A stretch of DNA of 64,000 bases from Paenibacillus thalictri (GCF_004307995.1 NZ_SIRE01000026.1:86495-150494); one strand, 5' to 3'. Numbered from the stretch's first letter, positions 1 through 9,423 are shown. Made by a program: numbers and translations. Notes: a model not told the origin generated them from the letters alone.

Positions 1-1
1 C

Positions 2-1036
2 ATGAAGGACAAATTGGAAGCATTAAAGCAGGAGGCGCTGCGTGAGCTGGAGCAAGTCCAAAGCCAGCAGCAGCTCGCCGAACTGCGGGTCAAGTATTTG
101 GGCAAAAAAGGGCCGATCACCGAAGTGCTGCGCGGCATGGGCGCGTTAAGCGCCGAAGAGCGTCCGATCATCGGGCAGGTCGCCAACGATGTGCGCGCTG
201 CGATCGAAGAGGTGATTGAAGCAAAGCAGGCTGCGTATCAGCAAGCCGAAACGGCAAACCGTCTGAAGGCGGAAACGATTGACGTGACGCTGCCGGGCAG
301 ACTGAATGCGCAAGGCGCGTTGCATCCGCTGACGAAGGTCATTCAGGACATCGAGGACATTTTTATCGGCATGGGTTATACGGTGTCCGAAGGTCCCGAG
401 GTGGAGCAGGATTACTACAACTTCGAAGCGTTAAACCTGCCGAAAAACCATCCGGCCCGCGACATGCAGGATTCGTTTTACATTACCGACGAAATTCTCA
501 TGAGAACCCATACGTCCCCGGTACAGGTGCGCACGATGGAAAAAATGAAAGGCGCCGTGCCGGTCAAAATCATCTGCCCGGGTAAAGTGTACCGCCGCGA
601 TGACGACGATGCGACCCATTCGCATATGTTTACGCAAATTGAAGGGCTTGTTATCGACCGCAATATCCGCATGAGCGACCTGAAGGGCACCTTGCTGCAA
701 TTCGTGCAGGAGATGTTCGGCAAGCAGACGAAAATCCGCATGCGTCCGAGCTTTTTCCCGTTCACGGAGCCAAGCGCCGAAGTGGATGTCAGCTGTATGA
801 TGTGCGGTGGCAGCGGCTGCCGGACGTGCAAGCAAACCGGCTGGCTGGAAATTTTGGGCTCCGGTATGGTGCATCCGCGTGTGCTGGAGATGGCCGGTTA
901 CGATCCTGAAGTGTACAGCGGTTTCGCTTTCGGTATGGGCGTCGAGCGTATTGCGATGCTGAAATACGGCATTGAAGATATTCGTCATTTTTATACGAAT
1001 GACCTTCGTTTCTTGAAGCAGTTCGTTCATTTGTAA
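2..1036 (+). CDS. pheS: Phenylalanine--tRNA ligase alpha subunit
   Basis: Catalytic subunit of the alpha2-beta2 phenylalanyl-tRNA synthetase, which charges tRNA-Phe in the cytoplasm. The 344-residue product has the N-terminal tRNA-binding coiled coil (about residues 1-90, with the bacterial signature YLGKKGPITEVLRGM), then the class II aminoacyl-tRNA synthetase core. Motif 2 is around KVYRRDDDDATHSHMF, a Cys-rich patch reads CMMCGGSGCRTC, and motif 3 is GFAFGMGVERIAMLKYGI. The alanine of the GFAFG stretch, which shapes the Phe pocket, is the normal residue. The ATG is at the extreme left edge, so the ribosome binding site and any upstream T-box lie outside the window. pheT follows after 20 bp, so the two are co-transcribed. 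Confidence 0.97.
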   Translation: MKDKLEALKQEALRELEQVQSQQQLAELRVKYLGKKGPITEVLRGMGALSAEERPIIGQVANDVRAAIEEVIEAKQAAYQQAETANRLKAETIDVTLPGRLNAQGALHPLTKVIQDIEDIFIGMGYTVSEGPEVEQDYYNFEALNLPKNHPARDMQDSFYITDEILMRTHTSPVQVRTMEKMKGAVPVKIICPGKVYRRDDDDATHSHMFTQIEGLVIDRNIRMSDLKGTLLQFVQEMFGKQTKIRMRPSFFPFTEPSAEVDVSCMMCGGSGCRTCKQTGWLEILGSGMVHPRVLEMAGYDPEVYSGFAFGMGVERIAMLKYGIEDIRHFYTNDLRFLKQFVHL

Positions 1037-1056
1037 GAGAGGGGAGTGTTGAAGCG

Positions 1057-3489
1057 ATGAAAGTATCTTATTTATGGTTGTCCCAATATGTGGACGTTAA
1101 CGGATATACGGCGGCTGAGCTGGCGGAAAAGCTGACGCGCAGCGGCATTGAGGTCGATATCGTGGAAAGCCGCAACAAAGGCGTGGTAAACGTCGTTGTT
1201 GGTTATGTGAAATCGCGGGAAAAACATCCCGATGCGGATAAGCTGAGCGTTTGTATCGTGGACGCGGGCCAAGGCGAAGATTTGCAAATCGTCTGCGGCG
1301 CGAAAAATGTAGCGGCAGGCCAAAAGGTGCCCGTAGCGCTTGTCGGCGCGAAGCTGCCGGACGGTCTGGTAATCAAACGCGCGAAGCTGCGCGGCGTTGA
1401 ATCGCAAGGCATGATTTGCTCGGCGAAGGAGCTTGGCTTAAATGACAGGTTGCTGCCGAAGGAAATCCAGGAAGGCATTCTGGTGCTGCCGGAAGATACG
1501 CAAGTCGGCCAAAGCATTCTTGATGTGCTGGCGATCAACGACGAGGTGTTGGATCTCGATCTGACGCCGAACCGTTCGGACGCACTTAGCATGCTGGGTG
1601 CGGCTTACGAAATCGCCGCCATTCTCGGACGCGAAGTCAAACTGCCCGATGCGGAAGCGGGACTTAGCGGAAGTTCCGTGAAAGCTGCGGACAAAATCGG
1701 CGTATCGATCACGGCAAAAGAGCAGTGCTCGCATTATGCGGCCCGCCTGATCGAAGGCGTAAAGATCGGCGTTTCGCCGCTTTGGATGCAAAACCGGCTG
1801 ATGGCTGCGGGCATCCGCCCAATCAACAACATCGTTGACATCACGAACTATGTGATGCTGGAATACGGCCAACCGCTTCATGCGTTTGACGCGGATAAGC
1901 TGGAAAACGGGCGCATCGACGTGAGAATGGCGCTGCCGGACGAAAAGCTGGTCACGCTGGACGATGTCGAGCGCACGCTGGAACCGCATATGCTGCTCAT
2001 TACGGACGGCACAAAACCTGTAGCTGTCGCCGGTGTGATGGGCGGAGCGAACTCCGAAGTCACAGAGAGCACAACGCGCATTTTGCTGGAATCGGCCAAA
2101 TTTGACGGCGGCTCCGTGCGCAAAACGTCGCGCCAGCTGGGGCTTCGTTCCGAAGCGAGCTTGCGTTTTGAGAAGGAAGTGAACCCGGAGGCGGTCATTC
2201 CTGCGCTGAACCGTGCGGCGTCGTTAATGGCGCAATATGCCGGGGGGCAAGTGGCTGAAGGTATTGTGGAGGCGGCAACGCAGCAGTTCAAGCCGGTGTC
2301 GATCGCCATTACGGCCGACCGCATTAACGATTATTTGGGCACCGCTTTATCTGTGGATGAAGTGAAGCAAATTTTTGCACGGCTGCATTTTTCCGTTAGC
2401 GAAGAGACGAATGGCCTATTGACTGTTCATGTGCCAAGCCGGCGCGGCGACATCACCCGAGCTGTGGACTTGATTGAGGAAGTGGCTCGTCTGTACGGCT
2501 ACGATAATATTCCGACAACGCTGATGAGCGGTGTTACTACACCCGGCTCGCTTACCAAGGAGCAGCTGGTGCGCCGCATTGCCAGACAACTGCTGACGGC
2601 CAGCGGTCTGCATGAGGTCGTGACATACACGTTTACGCATCCGAATACGATCAGTGAATTTTCCGGGGCGTTTAAAGGCACCCATCCTGTCGCCTTGTCG
2701 ATGCCGATGAGCGAAGACCGCAGCACGCTGCGCACCAGCCTGGTGCCGCATCTGCTTGATGTGGTCAGCTATAACCGCAACCGGAATCAAGACGATGTCG
2801 CGGTGTTCGAGATCGGCAAAGCATTTTTGACACAGCAAACGGCCCTGACCGAGCTGCCCGAGGAACGCTTGCTGCTGTCGGCGGTGATTACCGGTAAACG
2901 CCATGACGTGCATTGGTCGGGCAAAGCCGGATCGGTTGATTTTTACGACCTGAAAGGCGTGCTGGAAAATGTGGTCGGTTATCTCGGAATCAACGGGGTG
3001 ACGTATGCGGCGGCTCAGCCGGAAGGGTACCACCCGGGACGTACGGCGGAGATTCGTCTAGACGGCAAAGTGCTCGGGTACTTGGGACAACTTCATCCGG
3101 CGCTGCAGCAAACAAAAGATTTGGACGACACGTATGTGTTCGAGATCGAACTGCAGCCGCTTGTGGAACAAGCAAACAGAAACATCACGTATACCGCGCT
3201 GCCGCGTTACCCGTCCATCGGGCGCGATATGGCGCTTGTCGTGGGAACTTCGGTGCCTGTAGCGGACATTACGGCAAAAGCCAAAGAAGTGGCGGGCAGC
3301 TTGCTTGAGTCGATCGGGGTGTTTGACCTGTACACCGGCGAACGTCTGGGAGCTGATAAAAAGAGCGTTGCGTTCTCGCTTGTATACCGGACTCCGGAGC
3401 GCACTTTGACCGACGAAGAGGTCAGCGAACTGCATGCCAAGGTCGTTGAAGCTATCGAAACGGCATTTGGCGCGGAGCTCAGAAAATAG
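1057..3489 (+). CDS. pheT: Phenylalanine--tRNA ligase beta subunit
   Basis: Partner of PheS. The beta subunit binds tRNA and edits mischarged Tyr-tRNA-Phe. The 810-residue protein is full length for the bacterial type. It has an N-terminal EMAP/OB-type tRNA-binding domain (about 40-155, VVVGYVKSREKHPDADKL), the B3/B4 editing domain (about 210-390, with RPINNIVDITNYVMLEYGQP), the B5 domain (about 410-480), a catalytic-like core, and a C-terminal ferredoxin-fold anticodon-binding domain (about 715-808, beginning near YPSIGRDMALVV). The ATG is preceded by AGGGGAG. A hairpin with a T run follows at 3522-3564, so the pheST unit probably ends there. Confidence 0.97.
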   Translation: MKVSYLWLSQYVDVNGYTAAELAEKLTRSGIEVDIVESRNKGVVNVVVGYVKSREKHPDADKLSVCIVDAGQGEDLQIVCGAKNVAAGQKVPVALVGAKLPDGLVIKRAKLRGVESQGMICSAKELGLNDRLLPKEIQEGILVLPEDTQVGQSILDVLAINDEVLDLDLTPNRSDALSMLGAAYEIAAILGREVKLPDAEAGLSGSSVKAADKIGVSITAKEQCSHYAARLIEGVKIGVSPLWMQNRLMAAGIRPINNIVDITNYVMLEYGQPLHAFDADKLENGRIDVRMALPDEKLVTLDDVERTLEPHMLLITDGTKPVAVAGVMGGANSEVTESTTRILLESAKFDGGSVRKTSRQLGLRSEASLRFEKEVNPEAVIPALNRAASLMAQYAGGQVAEGIVEAATQQFKPVSIAITADRINDYLGTALSVDEVKQIFARLHFSVSEETNGLLTVHVPSRRGDITRAVDLIEEVARLYGYDNIPTTLMSGVTTPGSLTKEQLVRRIARQLLTASGLHEVVTYTFTHPNTISEFSGAFKGTHPVALSMPMSEDRSTLRTSLVPHLLDVVSYNRNRNQDDVAVFEIGKAFLTQQTALTELPEERLLLSAVITGKRHDVHWSGKAGSVDFYDLKGVLENVVGYLGINGVTYAAAQPEGYHPGRTAEIRLDGKVLGYLGQLHPALQQTKDLDDTYVFEIELQPLVEQANRNITYTALPRYPSIGRDMALVVGTSVPVADITAKAKEVAGSLLESIGVFDLYTGERLGADKKSVAFSLVYRTPERTLTDEEVSELHAKVVEAIETAFGAELRK

Positions 3490-3521
3490 ACAAAACTATG
3501 TAAACATACAGCAGGAAAAGA

Positions 3522-3564
3522 GGCTTTCCGTATCGAATCTCTATGGATACGGAGGGCCTTTTTT
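3522..3564 (+). terminator. Rho-independent terminator after pheT
   Basis: GGCTTTCCGTATC pairs with GATACGGAGGGCC across a short loop, and a run of six T follows. It lies 33 bp after the pheT stop. Confidence 0.8.
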
Positions 3565-3639
3565 CCTATTTCAAAAATTGTTCAAGGGACGGGCCTTCGA
3601 AATGATTAGGTTAGAAGGACAATTCTAGTAAAAGTGCGA

Positions 3640-3851
3640 GTTCAAAAAGTCGGCTTTTCAGCACCGAGGCTGGTCGTTTGCCTGACGGCGAATTGCTCGC
3701 CCATGCAACCAGGAAGTTTACGAGAAGCTGAAGAAGGAGGAGCGGAATGTAGGCAAAACCTACATGAGCACCGGACTTCGAAGGTGAACGCAAGATTCGA
3801 TGCCAATTCGCTTCCCGGCTTGCTTCGTGATCAAAAGACGAATTTTTGAAC
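3640..3851. repeat. MITE-like element with imperfect terminal inverted repeats
   Basis: The 3565-3905 gap holds no convincing gene. Its main content is a 212-bp block bounded by imperfect inverted repeats: GTTCAAAAAGTCGGCTTTTC at the left and, read from the other strand, GTTCAAAAATTCGTCTTTTG at the right. Similarity weakens inward but persists (GGCGAATTG against GCGAATTGG). The centre has a perfect hairpin, ATGTAGG-CAAAA-CCTACAT (3748-3766). Short open frames inside it (3634-3849 and the reverse strand) look like chance. No clear target-site duplication was found. I recall similar sequences between genes in Paenibacillus genomes, but cannot verify this here. Confidence 0.6.
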
Positions 3852-3905
3852 AACCCCTAAAATAGCGTTACCCCGACATGAGGTAGAAGGGAGTACTGAC
3901 CTAAA

Positions 3906-6900
3906 GTGAGCGCAGAAGACAAAATTCGGTTAAACGTCGATATATACGGAACTCAGTACAAGCTGGTGGGCAGTACAAGCAACAGCCCCCATTACATGAA
4001 AAAAATCGCCGCTCACGTCAATGAGCAAATGCATCATATCGCCCGTGGCAACGATCGCCTTGATTCCCAGCGAATCGCGGTGTTGGCGGCTGTCAATATG
4101 GCGGATGAATTTTTCAAGCTGCAGCGGGATATCGATCAATTGCAAGACCATTTGCGTCAAGAGCTGGAGCTGCAGAAGGCGGAATTCCAGCAGGAGTTTA
4201 ACCGTTCGCGCGATGCGTTGACGGCGGAAGTTGCCGCGGCGCGCGAGGAAGCCGAGCAGGCGGTTCAAGAGGCTGTGCAGCGCGTCACGGATGAGCAGGC
4301 CGCTGCATTGGCGACAGCACGCGAAGCGGCGGAGCAAGCAATGCGCGAGCGGGAAGCGGCGCAACGCGAGGCGCAGGAACGCAGCGCGGCGCTCGCTGCG
4401 AAGCATGCAGCCGCGCTAGCGGAAGCGCAGGCGGAGCTGGAGCAGATACGCGAAGCGCACGCGCAAGAGCAGGCGGCGCGGGAAGCGATGCAGCTGGCGT
4501 CGGAGGAGCAAGCGGCGGCGCTGGCGGAGACGCGAGTGGAGCTGGAGCTGGCGCAGAGCCTGCTCGCGGAGGAGCTGGAACGCGTAAGCGAGCAGCATGC
4601 GGCCGAGCTGGCAGCGGCGCAAGAAGCCGCGCAGCAAGCAGCGCGTGAGCGGGAAGCGGCGCAACGCGAGGCGCAGGAGCGCAGCGCGGCGCTCGCCGCG
4701 GAGCATGCAGCCGCGTTAGCGGAAGTGCAGGCGGAGCTGGAGCGGGTGCGTCAAGAGCGTGCAGCCGCACTAGCGGAAGTGCAGACAGAGCTGGAGCAGA
4801 CGCGTCAAGAGCGTGCGGCCCTGCTAGAGGAAGCGCATCAGGCGGCCGAACAAGCGGCAAGCGAGCTGAAGTCGCTGCAGCAGTCGTTGGCGGAACAGGC
4901 GTCGGCGTTAAAGGAAACAAAAGAAGAGTTGGAGTTCCTGCAGGAACTCCGCGAAGAAGAGCTGGCGCAGGCCCGCTCGGCGGCGGAACAAGCTATGCGC
5001 GAGCAAGAGGCGGCGAAGCAGGCTGCAGAAGAGCAAGGAGCGGTGCTGGCGGAACAAGCAGCAGCCCTTGCGGCAGCGCAGGCGGAACTGAAGCGTGTTC
5101 AAGACACGATGTCGGCGGAACTGAGTGCTGCGCGTGAACTGCATGCGGTGGAGCTGGCAGCGGCGCAAGAAACCGCGCAGCAAGCAGTGCGCGAGCGGGA
5201 AACGGCGCAACGCGAGGCGCAGGAACGCAGCGCGGCCCTTGCTGCGGAGCATGCGGCAGCGCTAGCGGAGAAGCATGCGGAGTTGGAGCTGATGCAGGGC
5301 CTGCACGGCGAAGAGCAAGAGCGGATTCGTCAAGAGCACGCAGCCGTGTTGGCGGCAGCGCATCAAGCGGCCGAGCAAGCGGCAAGTGAGCTGAAGTCGT
5401 TGCAGCAGTCCTCAGCGGAACAGGCGTCGGCGTTAAAGGAAACAAAAGAAGAGCTGGAGTTCCTGCAGGAGCTTCGCGAAGAAGAATTGGCGCAAGCCCG
5501 CTCGGCAGCGGAACAAGCGGCGCGCGAACAAGAGGCGGCGAAGCAGGCTGCAGAAGAGCAGGGAGCTGCGCTGGCGGAACAAGCAGCGGCCCTTGCGGCA
5601 GCGCAAGCGGAGCTGATAACCACCAGAGAGACATTGTCGGCGGAGCTGAGTGCCGCGCGTGAGCTGCATGCGCAGGAGCAGGCGGCACAACGCGAAGCGC
5701 AGGGACGCGGCGAGGCGCTCATTGCGGAGCAGGAAGCAGCGTTAGCGGAAACGCGAGCGGAGCTGGAGCGTGTAATCAAGCGGCATGCCGCTGAACTGGC
5801 GGCGGCGCGTGAAGCGGTAGAGCAAGCTGCTCGCGAACGTGAAGCGGAGCAGCGCGAGGCGCAGGAACACAGCGCGGCGCTCACCGCGGAGCACGCGGCG
5901 GTGCTGGCGGAGAAGCAAGCGGAGCTGGAGCTAGTGCAGGAACTCCACGTGGAGGAGCTGGAGCGCGTAATCAAGCGGCATGCTGCTGAACTCGCGGCGG
6001 CGCGTGAAGCAGCCGAGCAAACCGCTCGCGAACGTGAAGCGGAACAGCGCGAGGCGCAGGAACGCAGCGCGGTACACGCCGCGGAGCACGCGGCGGTGCT
6101 AGCGGAGAAGCAGGCGGAGCTGGAGCTGGCGCAGGAACGCAGTGCGGCATACGCCGCGGAGCACGCGGCGGCACTAGCGGAGAAGCAGGCGGAGCTGGAA
6201 CTGGCGCAGGAACGCAGTGCGGCACTCGTCGCGGAGCAAGAGGCGGCGCTGGCGGAGAAGCAGGCGGAGCTGGAGCTGCTGCAAGGTATGCACGGCGAGG
6301 AGCAAGAGCGGCTTCGTCAAGAGCACGCAGCCGCATTAGCGGCAGCACATCAAGCGGCCGAACAAACGGCAAGCGAGCTGAAGTCGCTGCAGCAATCGTT
6401 AGCGGAACAGGCAGCGGCGTTAAAGGAAACAAAAGAAGAGTTGGAGTTCCTGCAGGAGCTGCGCGAAGAAGAGCTGGCGCAAGCCCGCTCGGCAGCGGAA
6501 CAAGCTGCGCGCGAACAAGAGGCGGCGAAGCTGGCCGCTGAAGAGCAAGCTGCGGCGCTCGCGGAACAAGCAGCGGTCCTTGCGGCAGCGCAGGCGGAGT
6601 TGACACGCACTCGAGACACGATGGCGGCGGAGCTGAATGCTGCGCGTGAGCTGCATGCACAAGAGCAGTTGGCGCGTGAGGCGGAGCAGCGCGAGGCGCA
6701 GGAACGCAGCGCGGCGCTCGCAGCGGGTCATGCGGCAGCGCTTTCGGAGGCGCAAGCGGAGCTGGAGCGTATTCGCGAGACGATGACTAGCGAGTTGGCC
6801 GAAGCGCAGCGGTTGCATTTGCAGGAACAAACCGCTCTGGAAGCGGTGCTGCGGAACGCAGAAGAGCAAGCCGTCGCGCTTCTGGAATCGCAGGAGAAAT

Positions 6901-8711
6901 TGGAGCTGACTCTGGGACAGCAAACCGAAGAGCTGGAGCGGTTGCGCGAGAAACATGCGCTGGAATTGGCGGCTGCCCACGAAACGGCTGAGCGGACATT
7001 ACGCGAACTCGAGACGGCAAAACAAAAAGCCGAGCAGACGGAACTTGATTATAAAGCGGTACAGCAAGCGTTGGCCGACCAGACGGCAGTTTTAAATGAA
7101 ACCAAATCCGAACTTGAATTTATGCAAGAGCTGCATGAAGAAGAGCTGGCGCAAACCCGGGCAGCGGCGGAACAAGCGGCAAACGAACGAGAAGCTGCAA
7201 TGCGGCTTGCTGCGGAGCAAAGCGCTGAACTTGAGAAGCAGGCTGCTGCATTATCCGAAGGGCAGGCGAATTTGGAACGGTTACGCGAGCTTTATGAGCG
7301 GGAGCAGGCGGCTCGTGAAGCTGAGCAGCGCGAAGCGCAGGAACGCAGTGCAGCCCTCGCCGCAGAGCATACGACGGCGTTGGCGGAGCTGCAGTCACAG
7401 CTGGAAATTCATATCGATGAACTGAAGCAAACACGTCAAAATGCCGAGCAAGCGGAGGAGCAACGCCAAGAAGTGCAGCGAATGCTGGATGAGCAGGCTG
7501 CTGCATTGAATATATCCAGATCGGAGCTGGCTGTAGTTCGCAGAGCTTTGGAACAGGCAATCGGCGAGCAAGATAAGCTGAAGCAAACCGCCCAAGAGCA
7601 AAGTGCTGCACTTGCGGAGCAAATTGCCCTTCTCGCCGAGCAAACCGCTGCGCTTGCCGCCGCTCAGTCCGAGCTGAAGCAACGTGAAGATGAGCTGGCG
7701 CAAGCACACACAGCGGCTGAGCAAGCAACACGCGAGCAAGCGGCGGAACTTGCCAAACAAGCCGCCGCGCTGACGGAAGCCAAAGCCGAGCTGGAATTCA
7801 TGCAGGAACTGCACGAAGAGGAATTGGCTCAGCTGCGCGAAGAAGCGGCAAAAACCGCACGCGAGCAAGAAGCAGCCAAGCAAGCTGTGGAAAAACAGCA
7901 TGCATCGGCGCTGGCGGAGCAAGCGGCAGCTTTGGCGGAAACGGCAGATGCGCTTGAACATCTGCGCGCCCAACAAGCAAACGAGCTGGAAGGATACCGC
8001 AAGGCGTCTCAACAGCTTGAAACAGCGTTATCGGAGGCCAAATTGCAGTTGGAGCGCGTGAGCGATGCCTATGCTGTCGAATTGGTGGAGACAAGAGTCG
8101 AGCTTGAGAAGTCCAACGAGCTGCATGCTGCGGAACTCGCACGGGTTAGGGAGGCTGCGGAGCAGGCGACGCGTGAATACGAAGCGGCCAAGCTCGCTAA
8201 CGACCAACAGACCACAGCGCTTTATGAAGCCAATGAGGAACTGGAAGCGGCCAAGCGCAAGCTGGAAGAAGAAACGCTTCGTCTTCGCGAGGCGATGGAA
8301 AGCGAAAGCATGCATTGGGAAACGGCGCACGCGCGCCAGCGTCAAGAGCTGGAGAGACTGAAAGCTTCTTGGGAACAGCAGCGGGTTCAGCTGCAAGCCG
8401 AGCAGGAACGGGTCTCCGAGCGCATACTTGAACTGAATAAAGAGCTTGCCGAAGAACGTGAACGTACACAAACACAAGCCGAAACCGTTCAGGAGGCATA
8501 TGAGCGTATTCGCCGGCTGGACTCGGAAGTCCGCGAATTGACCGAGAACGAGCAGCAATTGCAGCAGCAGCTTATTCAGGAACAGCAGCAGCGCGAGCAG
8601 TTGCTGGCCCATGAAAGAGCAGTTTCCGGCGAATATGAGAGCTTACAAGACGAATACAAAAAACTGCAGGAAGAATTCAATGAATGGATTAATCTGATCG
8701 ATGAGAATTAA
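3906..8711 (+). CDS. zapA: ZapA-domain protein with giant repetitive coiled coil
   Basis: Residues 1-95 form a recognisable ZapA domain (RLNVDIYGTQYKLVGS, then an Arg-rich helix and the RIAVLAAVNMADEFF segment). ZapA is a cytoplasmic Z-ring protein that crosslinks FtsZ filaments, normally about 85-150 residues. Here the domain runs into about 1490 residues of Ala/Glu/Gln/Arg/Leu coiled coil with nested repeats and ends EEFNEWINLIDEN. A block containing ALKETKEELEFLQELREEEL occurs three times almost unchanged (about residues 330, 505, 835) and twice more diverged; a 25-residue unit (ERSA...AEKQAELEL) is in tandem from 6060. There is no membrane segment. The GTG start gives the expected ZapA N terminus; GAAGGGAG lies 12 nt upstream. 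The gene sits where zapA is expected, between pheT and cvpA. Function of the extension is unknown. Confidence 0.9.
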   Translation: MSAEDKIRLNVDIYGTQYKLVGSTSNSPHYMKKIAAHVNEQMHHIARGNDRLDSQRIAVLAAVNMADEFFKLQRDIDQLQDHLRQELELQKAEFQQEFNRSRDALTAEVAAAREEAEQAVQEAVQRVTDEQAAALATAREAAEQAMREREAAQREAQERSAALAAKHAAALAEAQAELEQIREAHAQEQAAREAMQLASEEQAAALAETRVELELAQSLLAEELERVSEQHAAELAAAQEAAQQAAREREAAQREAQERSAALAAEHAAALAEVQAELERVRQERAAALAEVQTELEQTRQERAALLEEAHQAAEQAASELKSLQQSLAEQASALKETKEELEFLQELREEELAQARSAAEQAMREQEAAKQAAEEQGAVLAEQAAALAAAQAELKRVQDTMSAELSAARELHAVELAAAQETAQQAVRERETAQREAQERSAALAAEHAAALAEKHAELELMQGLHGEEQERIRQEHAAVLAAAHQAAEQAASELKSLQQSSAEQASALKETKEELEFLQELREEELAQARSAAEQAAREQEAAKQAAEEQGAALAEQAAALAAAQAELITTRETLSAELSAARELHAQEQAAQREAQGRGEALIAEQEAALAETRAELERVIKRHAAELAAAREAVEQAAREREAEQREAQEHSAALTAEHAAVLAEKQAELELVQELHVEELERVIKRHAAELAAAREAAEQTAREREAEQREAQERSAVHAAEHAAVLAEKQAELELAQERSAAYAAEHAAALAEKQAELELAQERSAALVAEQEAALAEKQAELELLQGMHGEEQERLRQEHAAALAAAHQAAEQTASELKSLQQSLAEQAAALKETKEELEFLQELREEELAQARSAAEQAAREQEAAKLAAEEQAAALAEQAAVLAAAQAELTRTRDTMAAELNAARELHAQEQLAREAEQREAQERSAALAAGHAAALSEAQAELERIRETMTSELAEAQRLHLQEQTALEAVLRNAEEQAVALLESQEKLELTLGQQTEELERLREKHALELAAAHETAERTLRELETAKQKAEQTELDYKAVQQALADQTAVLNETKSELEFMQELHEEELAQTRAAAEQAANEREAAMRLAAEQSAELEKQAAALSEGQANLERLRELYEREQAAREAEQREAQERSAALAAEHTTALAELQSQLEIHIDELKQTRQNAEQAEEQRQEVQRMLDEQAAALNISRSELAVVRRALEQAIGEQDKLKQTAQEQSAALAEQIALLAEQTAALAAAQSELKQREDELAQAHTAAEQATREQAAELAKQAAALTEAKAELEFMQELHEEELAQLREEAAKTAREQEAAKQAVEKQHASALAEQAAALAETADALEHLRAQQANELEGYRKASQQLETALSEAKLQLERVSDAYAVELVETRVELEKSNELHAAELARVREAAEQATREYEAAKLANDQQTTALYEANEELEAAKRKLEEETLRLREAMESESMHWETAHARQRQELERLKASWEQQRVQLQAEQERVSERILELNKELAEERERTQTQAETVQEAYERIRRLDSEVRELTENEQQLQQQLIQEQQQREQLLAHERAVSGEYESLQDEYKKLQEEFNEWINLIDEN
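6060..6284 (+). repeat. Three tandem 75-bp units inside the zapA coiled coil
   Basis: Units begin at 6060, 6135 and 6210 with GAACGCAG(C/T)GCGGYAC-like sequence and end GCGGAGCTGGAGCTG. Each encodes 25 residues (ERSA-x5-E-x3-(V/A)LAEKQAELEL). Twenty-five is 14+11, a length compatible with a heptad-plus-hendecad coiled-coil register. Confidence 0.85.
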
Positions 8712-8757
8712 CGCTGCACAGAATGTTATCACCATATCTCAGAGGTTTTTATAATCG

Positions 8758-9336
8758 ATGGAAACCATACATCAACTGAATGGTTTGGATTGGGCGATCG
8801 CGGTAGCTGTACTTTTAGGAGTGGTGCTGGGGTATACCCGGGGGCTGATCAGCCAGCTGATCTCGATCGCCAGTTTATTTATTGCCTACGTGGTAGCGAT
8901 CAAATGGTACGGCGATTTTGCTCCGGCCATCGGCCGGATGGTGACGATGCCGTCCGCCGCGGCGTCGCCGAACCTCGATTTTGTAGTAAAAGGTCTGAAT
9001 TTGGATGTATACATGACCAATGCAATCGCGTTTGCAATATTATTTTTCGGTACCAAAATCGCTTTTGCGGTCATCGGCAAAGTCTTGCATGTATTTACTT
9101 CGCTCCCCGGTATCAAAAGCATCAATAAAACGGCGGGCAGCGCGCTTGGTTTGATCGAGGCGATAGTGCTTGTTGTGGTAGCGGTCAATGTGATGACGAT
9201 TATTCCCAACGAACAGATACAGCAATTTCTCAAGCGGTCGACCATGGCTCCGTATGTGATTAATGAAGCGCCGGTCATCGCCGGCAAACTTCATGAGATG
9301 TGGCAGACCCGCCAGGCACACGAAAAAACGACATAA
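8758..9336 (+). CDS. CvpA-family membrane protein
   Basis: Integral membrane protein of the CvpA / colicin V production family, 192 residues, predicted to cross the membrane about four times (residues roughly 10-30, 33-50, 75-97, 120-145). The N-terminal LDWAIAVAVLLGVVLGYTRGL is typical of the family, whose biochemical role is unresolved; members have been linked to envelope integrity. It starts 46 bp after the zapA-like gene and is probably co-transcribed with it; AGAGG about 12 nt upstream is a modest ribosome binding site. In related bacilli cvpA is usually followed by polX and mutS2; here two reverse-strand genes lie between it and mutS2. Confidence 0.85.
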   Translation: METIHQLNGLDWAIAVAVLLGVVLGYTRGLISQLISIASLFIAYVVAIKWYGDFAPAIGRMVTMPSAAASPNLDFVVKGLNLDVYMTNAIAFAILFFGTKIAFAVIGKVLHVFTSLPGIKSINKTAGSALGLIEAIVLVVVAVNVMTIIPNEQIQQFLKRSTMAPYVINEAPVIAGKLHEMWQTRQAHEKTT

Positions 9337-9368
9337 GCCAACCAGAATCCAATATCGTTCCGGTATAA

Positions 9369-9423
9369 AAAAGAAGCCTCCAAGCCCGCCACGTGATGTA
9401 CGTTGCAGCTTGGAGGCTTCTGC
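9369..9423 (-). terminator. Terminator of the CuA lipoprotein gene
   Basis: AGAAGCCTCCAAGC and GCTTGGAGGCTTCT form a 14-bp perfect stem. On the minus strand the hairpin is followed by a run of T, so it fits the reverse-strand lipoprotein gene. On the plus strand there is no T tract, though it could also slow transcription from cvpA. Confidence 0.8.

Noticed and set aside
3434..3849. Small plus-strand frames between pheT and zapA
   Set aside because: One runs across the pheT end and terminator, the other lies within the MITE-like element. Neither has a ribosome binding site.
4285..8612. Long reverse-strand open frames opposite the zapA-like gene
   Set aside because: They are by-products of the Ala/Glu/Gln-rich repetitive plus strand, which avoids reverse stops. 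Their products are Pro/Ala/Arg/Leu-rich, with no ribosome binding site or domain.
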